Assembly (NCBI GenBank): GCA_045631075.1
Contig: JAZQUC010000157.1
Coordinates: 1 to 6,273 of the forward strand
Reading direction: 5' to 3'
DNA from: Fimenecus sp045631075
GTDB taxonomy: Bacteria > Bacillota > Clostridia > Oscillospirales > Acutalibacteraceae
Length of the DNA stretch: 6,273 nt
Below are positions 6,020-6,273 of the stretch, one piece after another. The notes under the pieces are model-generated. The model saw only the letters and a program-made list of their open reading frames with translations. It did no database searches and was not told the DNA's origin. Every line of letters begins with the position of its first letter. Within the stretch, counting starts at the first letter, position 1. Position numbers and translations under genes: made by a program.

Positions 6020-6273
6020 TGGCAAAACCCGTAGTGGCGATTGTTGGTCGTCCTAATGTAGGTAAAAGTACACTTTTTAACAAACTTATCGGTAAAAGAT
6101 TGTCTATCGTTGACGATACACCTAGTGTCACTCGTGACAGAATTTATGGTGATTGCGAGTGGCTTGGTCACGAAATGCTTTTGATTGATACAGGTGGTAT
6201 CGAGCCATATTCAGACGATATTATCCTTTCACAGATGCGTCGTCAGGCACAGCTTGCCATTGATAGTGCTGAT
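6019..6273 (+). CDS. der: Ribosome-assembly GTPase Der/EngA, N-terminal part (partial, runs off right edge)
   Basis: Der is an essential double-GTPase needed for maturation of the 50S subunit. The 85 codons visible cover most of the first G domain. Residues 10-17 (GRPNVGKS) form the G1 P-loop, T38 in TPSVTRD is the G2 switch I threonine, and DTGG (57-60) is G3. The block LIDTGGIEP is typical of Der. The DTPGVTRD motif usual in the family reads DTPSVTRD here, with S36 replacing a normally conserved glycine. The remaining G1-domain motifs, the second GTPase domain and the KH-like domain are outside the window. The ATG shares its A with the upstream TAA stop, and the G-rich run GGGGGTG (6007-6013) five bases upstream acts as a weak SD, fitting coupled translation with the DUF512 gene. 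Confidence 0.96.
   Translation, partial: MAKPVVAIVGRPNVGKSTLFNKLIGKRLSIVDDTPSVTRDRIYGDCEWLGHEMLLIDTGGIEPYSDDIILSQMRRQAQLAIDSAD

Noticed and set aside
5986..6171. Minus-strand open frame of 61 codons over der
   Set aside because: It is antisense to clear Der GTPase motifs and has no ribosome site or family features.

Overview
This window is a stretch of conserved housekeeping genes from an AT-rich, low-GC Gram-positive bacterium, most likely a member of Clostridia near the Ruminococcaceae/Oscillospiraceae. The placement is an inference. It rests on strong purine-rich Shine-Dalgarno (SD) sites, sigma-A-type promoters, a DacF-like D,D-carboxypeptidase, a Bacillus-type short glucose-6-phosphate isomerase, a YceD-rpmF pair, and a PDZ/radical-SAM/DUF512 gene directly upstream of the GTPase gene der. 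No mobile element, CRISPR array, rRNA or tRNA gene was seen.

Layout. On the minus strand, from base 605 out through the left edge, lies the N-terminal half of MtaB, a tRNA methylthiotransferase. It diverges from dacA (693-1856, +), a secreted penicillin-binding D-Ala-D-Ala carboxypeptidase; the two promoters appear to overlap in an 87-bp gap. After a 74-bp gap with a good promoter comes pgi (1931-3268, +), followed by a small uncharacterised P-loop protein (3332-3760, +) that is probably co-transcribed with it. A GC-rich hairpin (3779-3798) ends this unit. An AT-rich block and a perfect consensus sigma-A promoter (3840-3868) then start the yceD (3897-4391) and rpmF (4430-4618) ribosome-assembly pair, which is closed by a second hairpin terminator (4637-4668). 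The last unit is the radical-SAM/PDZ/DUF512 gene (4697-6019) overlapping by one base with der (6019 to the right edge, partial), a ribosome-assembly GTPase.

Functional sense. Most genes serve translation and ribosome biogenesis (mtaB, yceD, rpmF, der and possibly the DUF512 protein); the others are a cell-wall enzyme and a glycolytic enzyme. The two genes cut by the window edges, mtaB and der, were read directly from the sequence. Three starts were placed downstream of the longest possible reading frame: the P-loop gene at 3332, yceD at 3897 and rpmF at 4430. In each case the SD or promoter position decides the start.

I did not find a convincing new biological system. The items most worth a second look are the orphan P-loop protein, the uncharacterised DUF512 radical-SAM protein coupled to der, the GC-rich palindrome that may be a dispersed repeat, and the exceptionally strong yceD-rpmF promoter.
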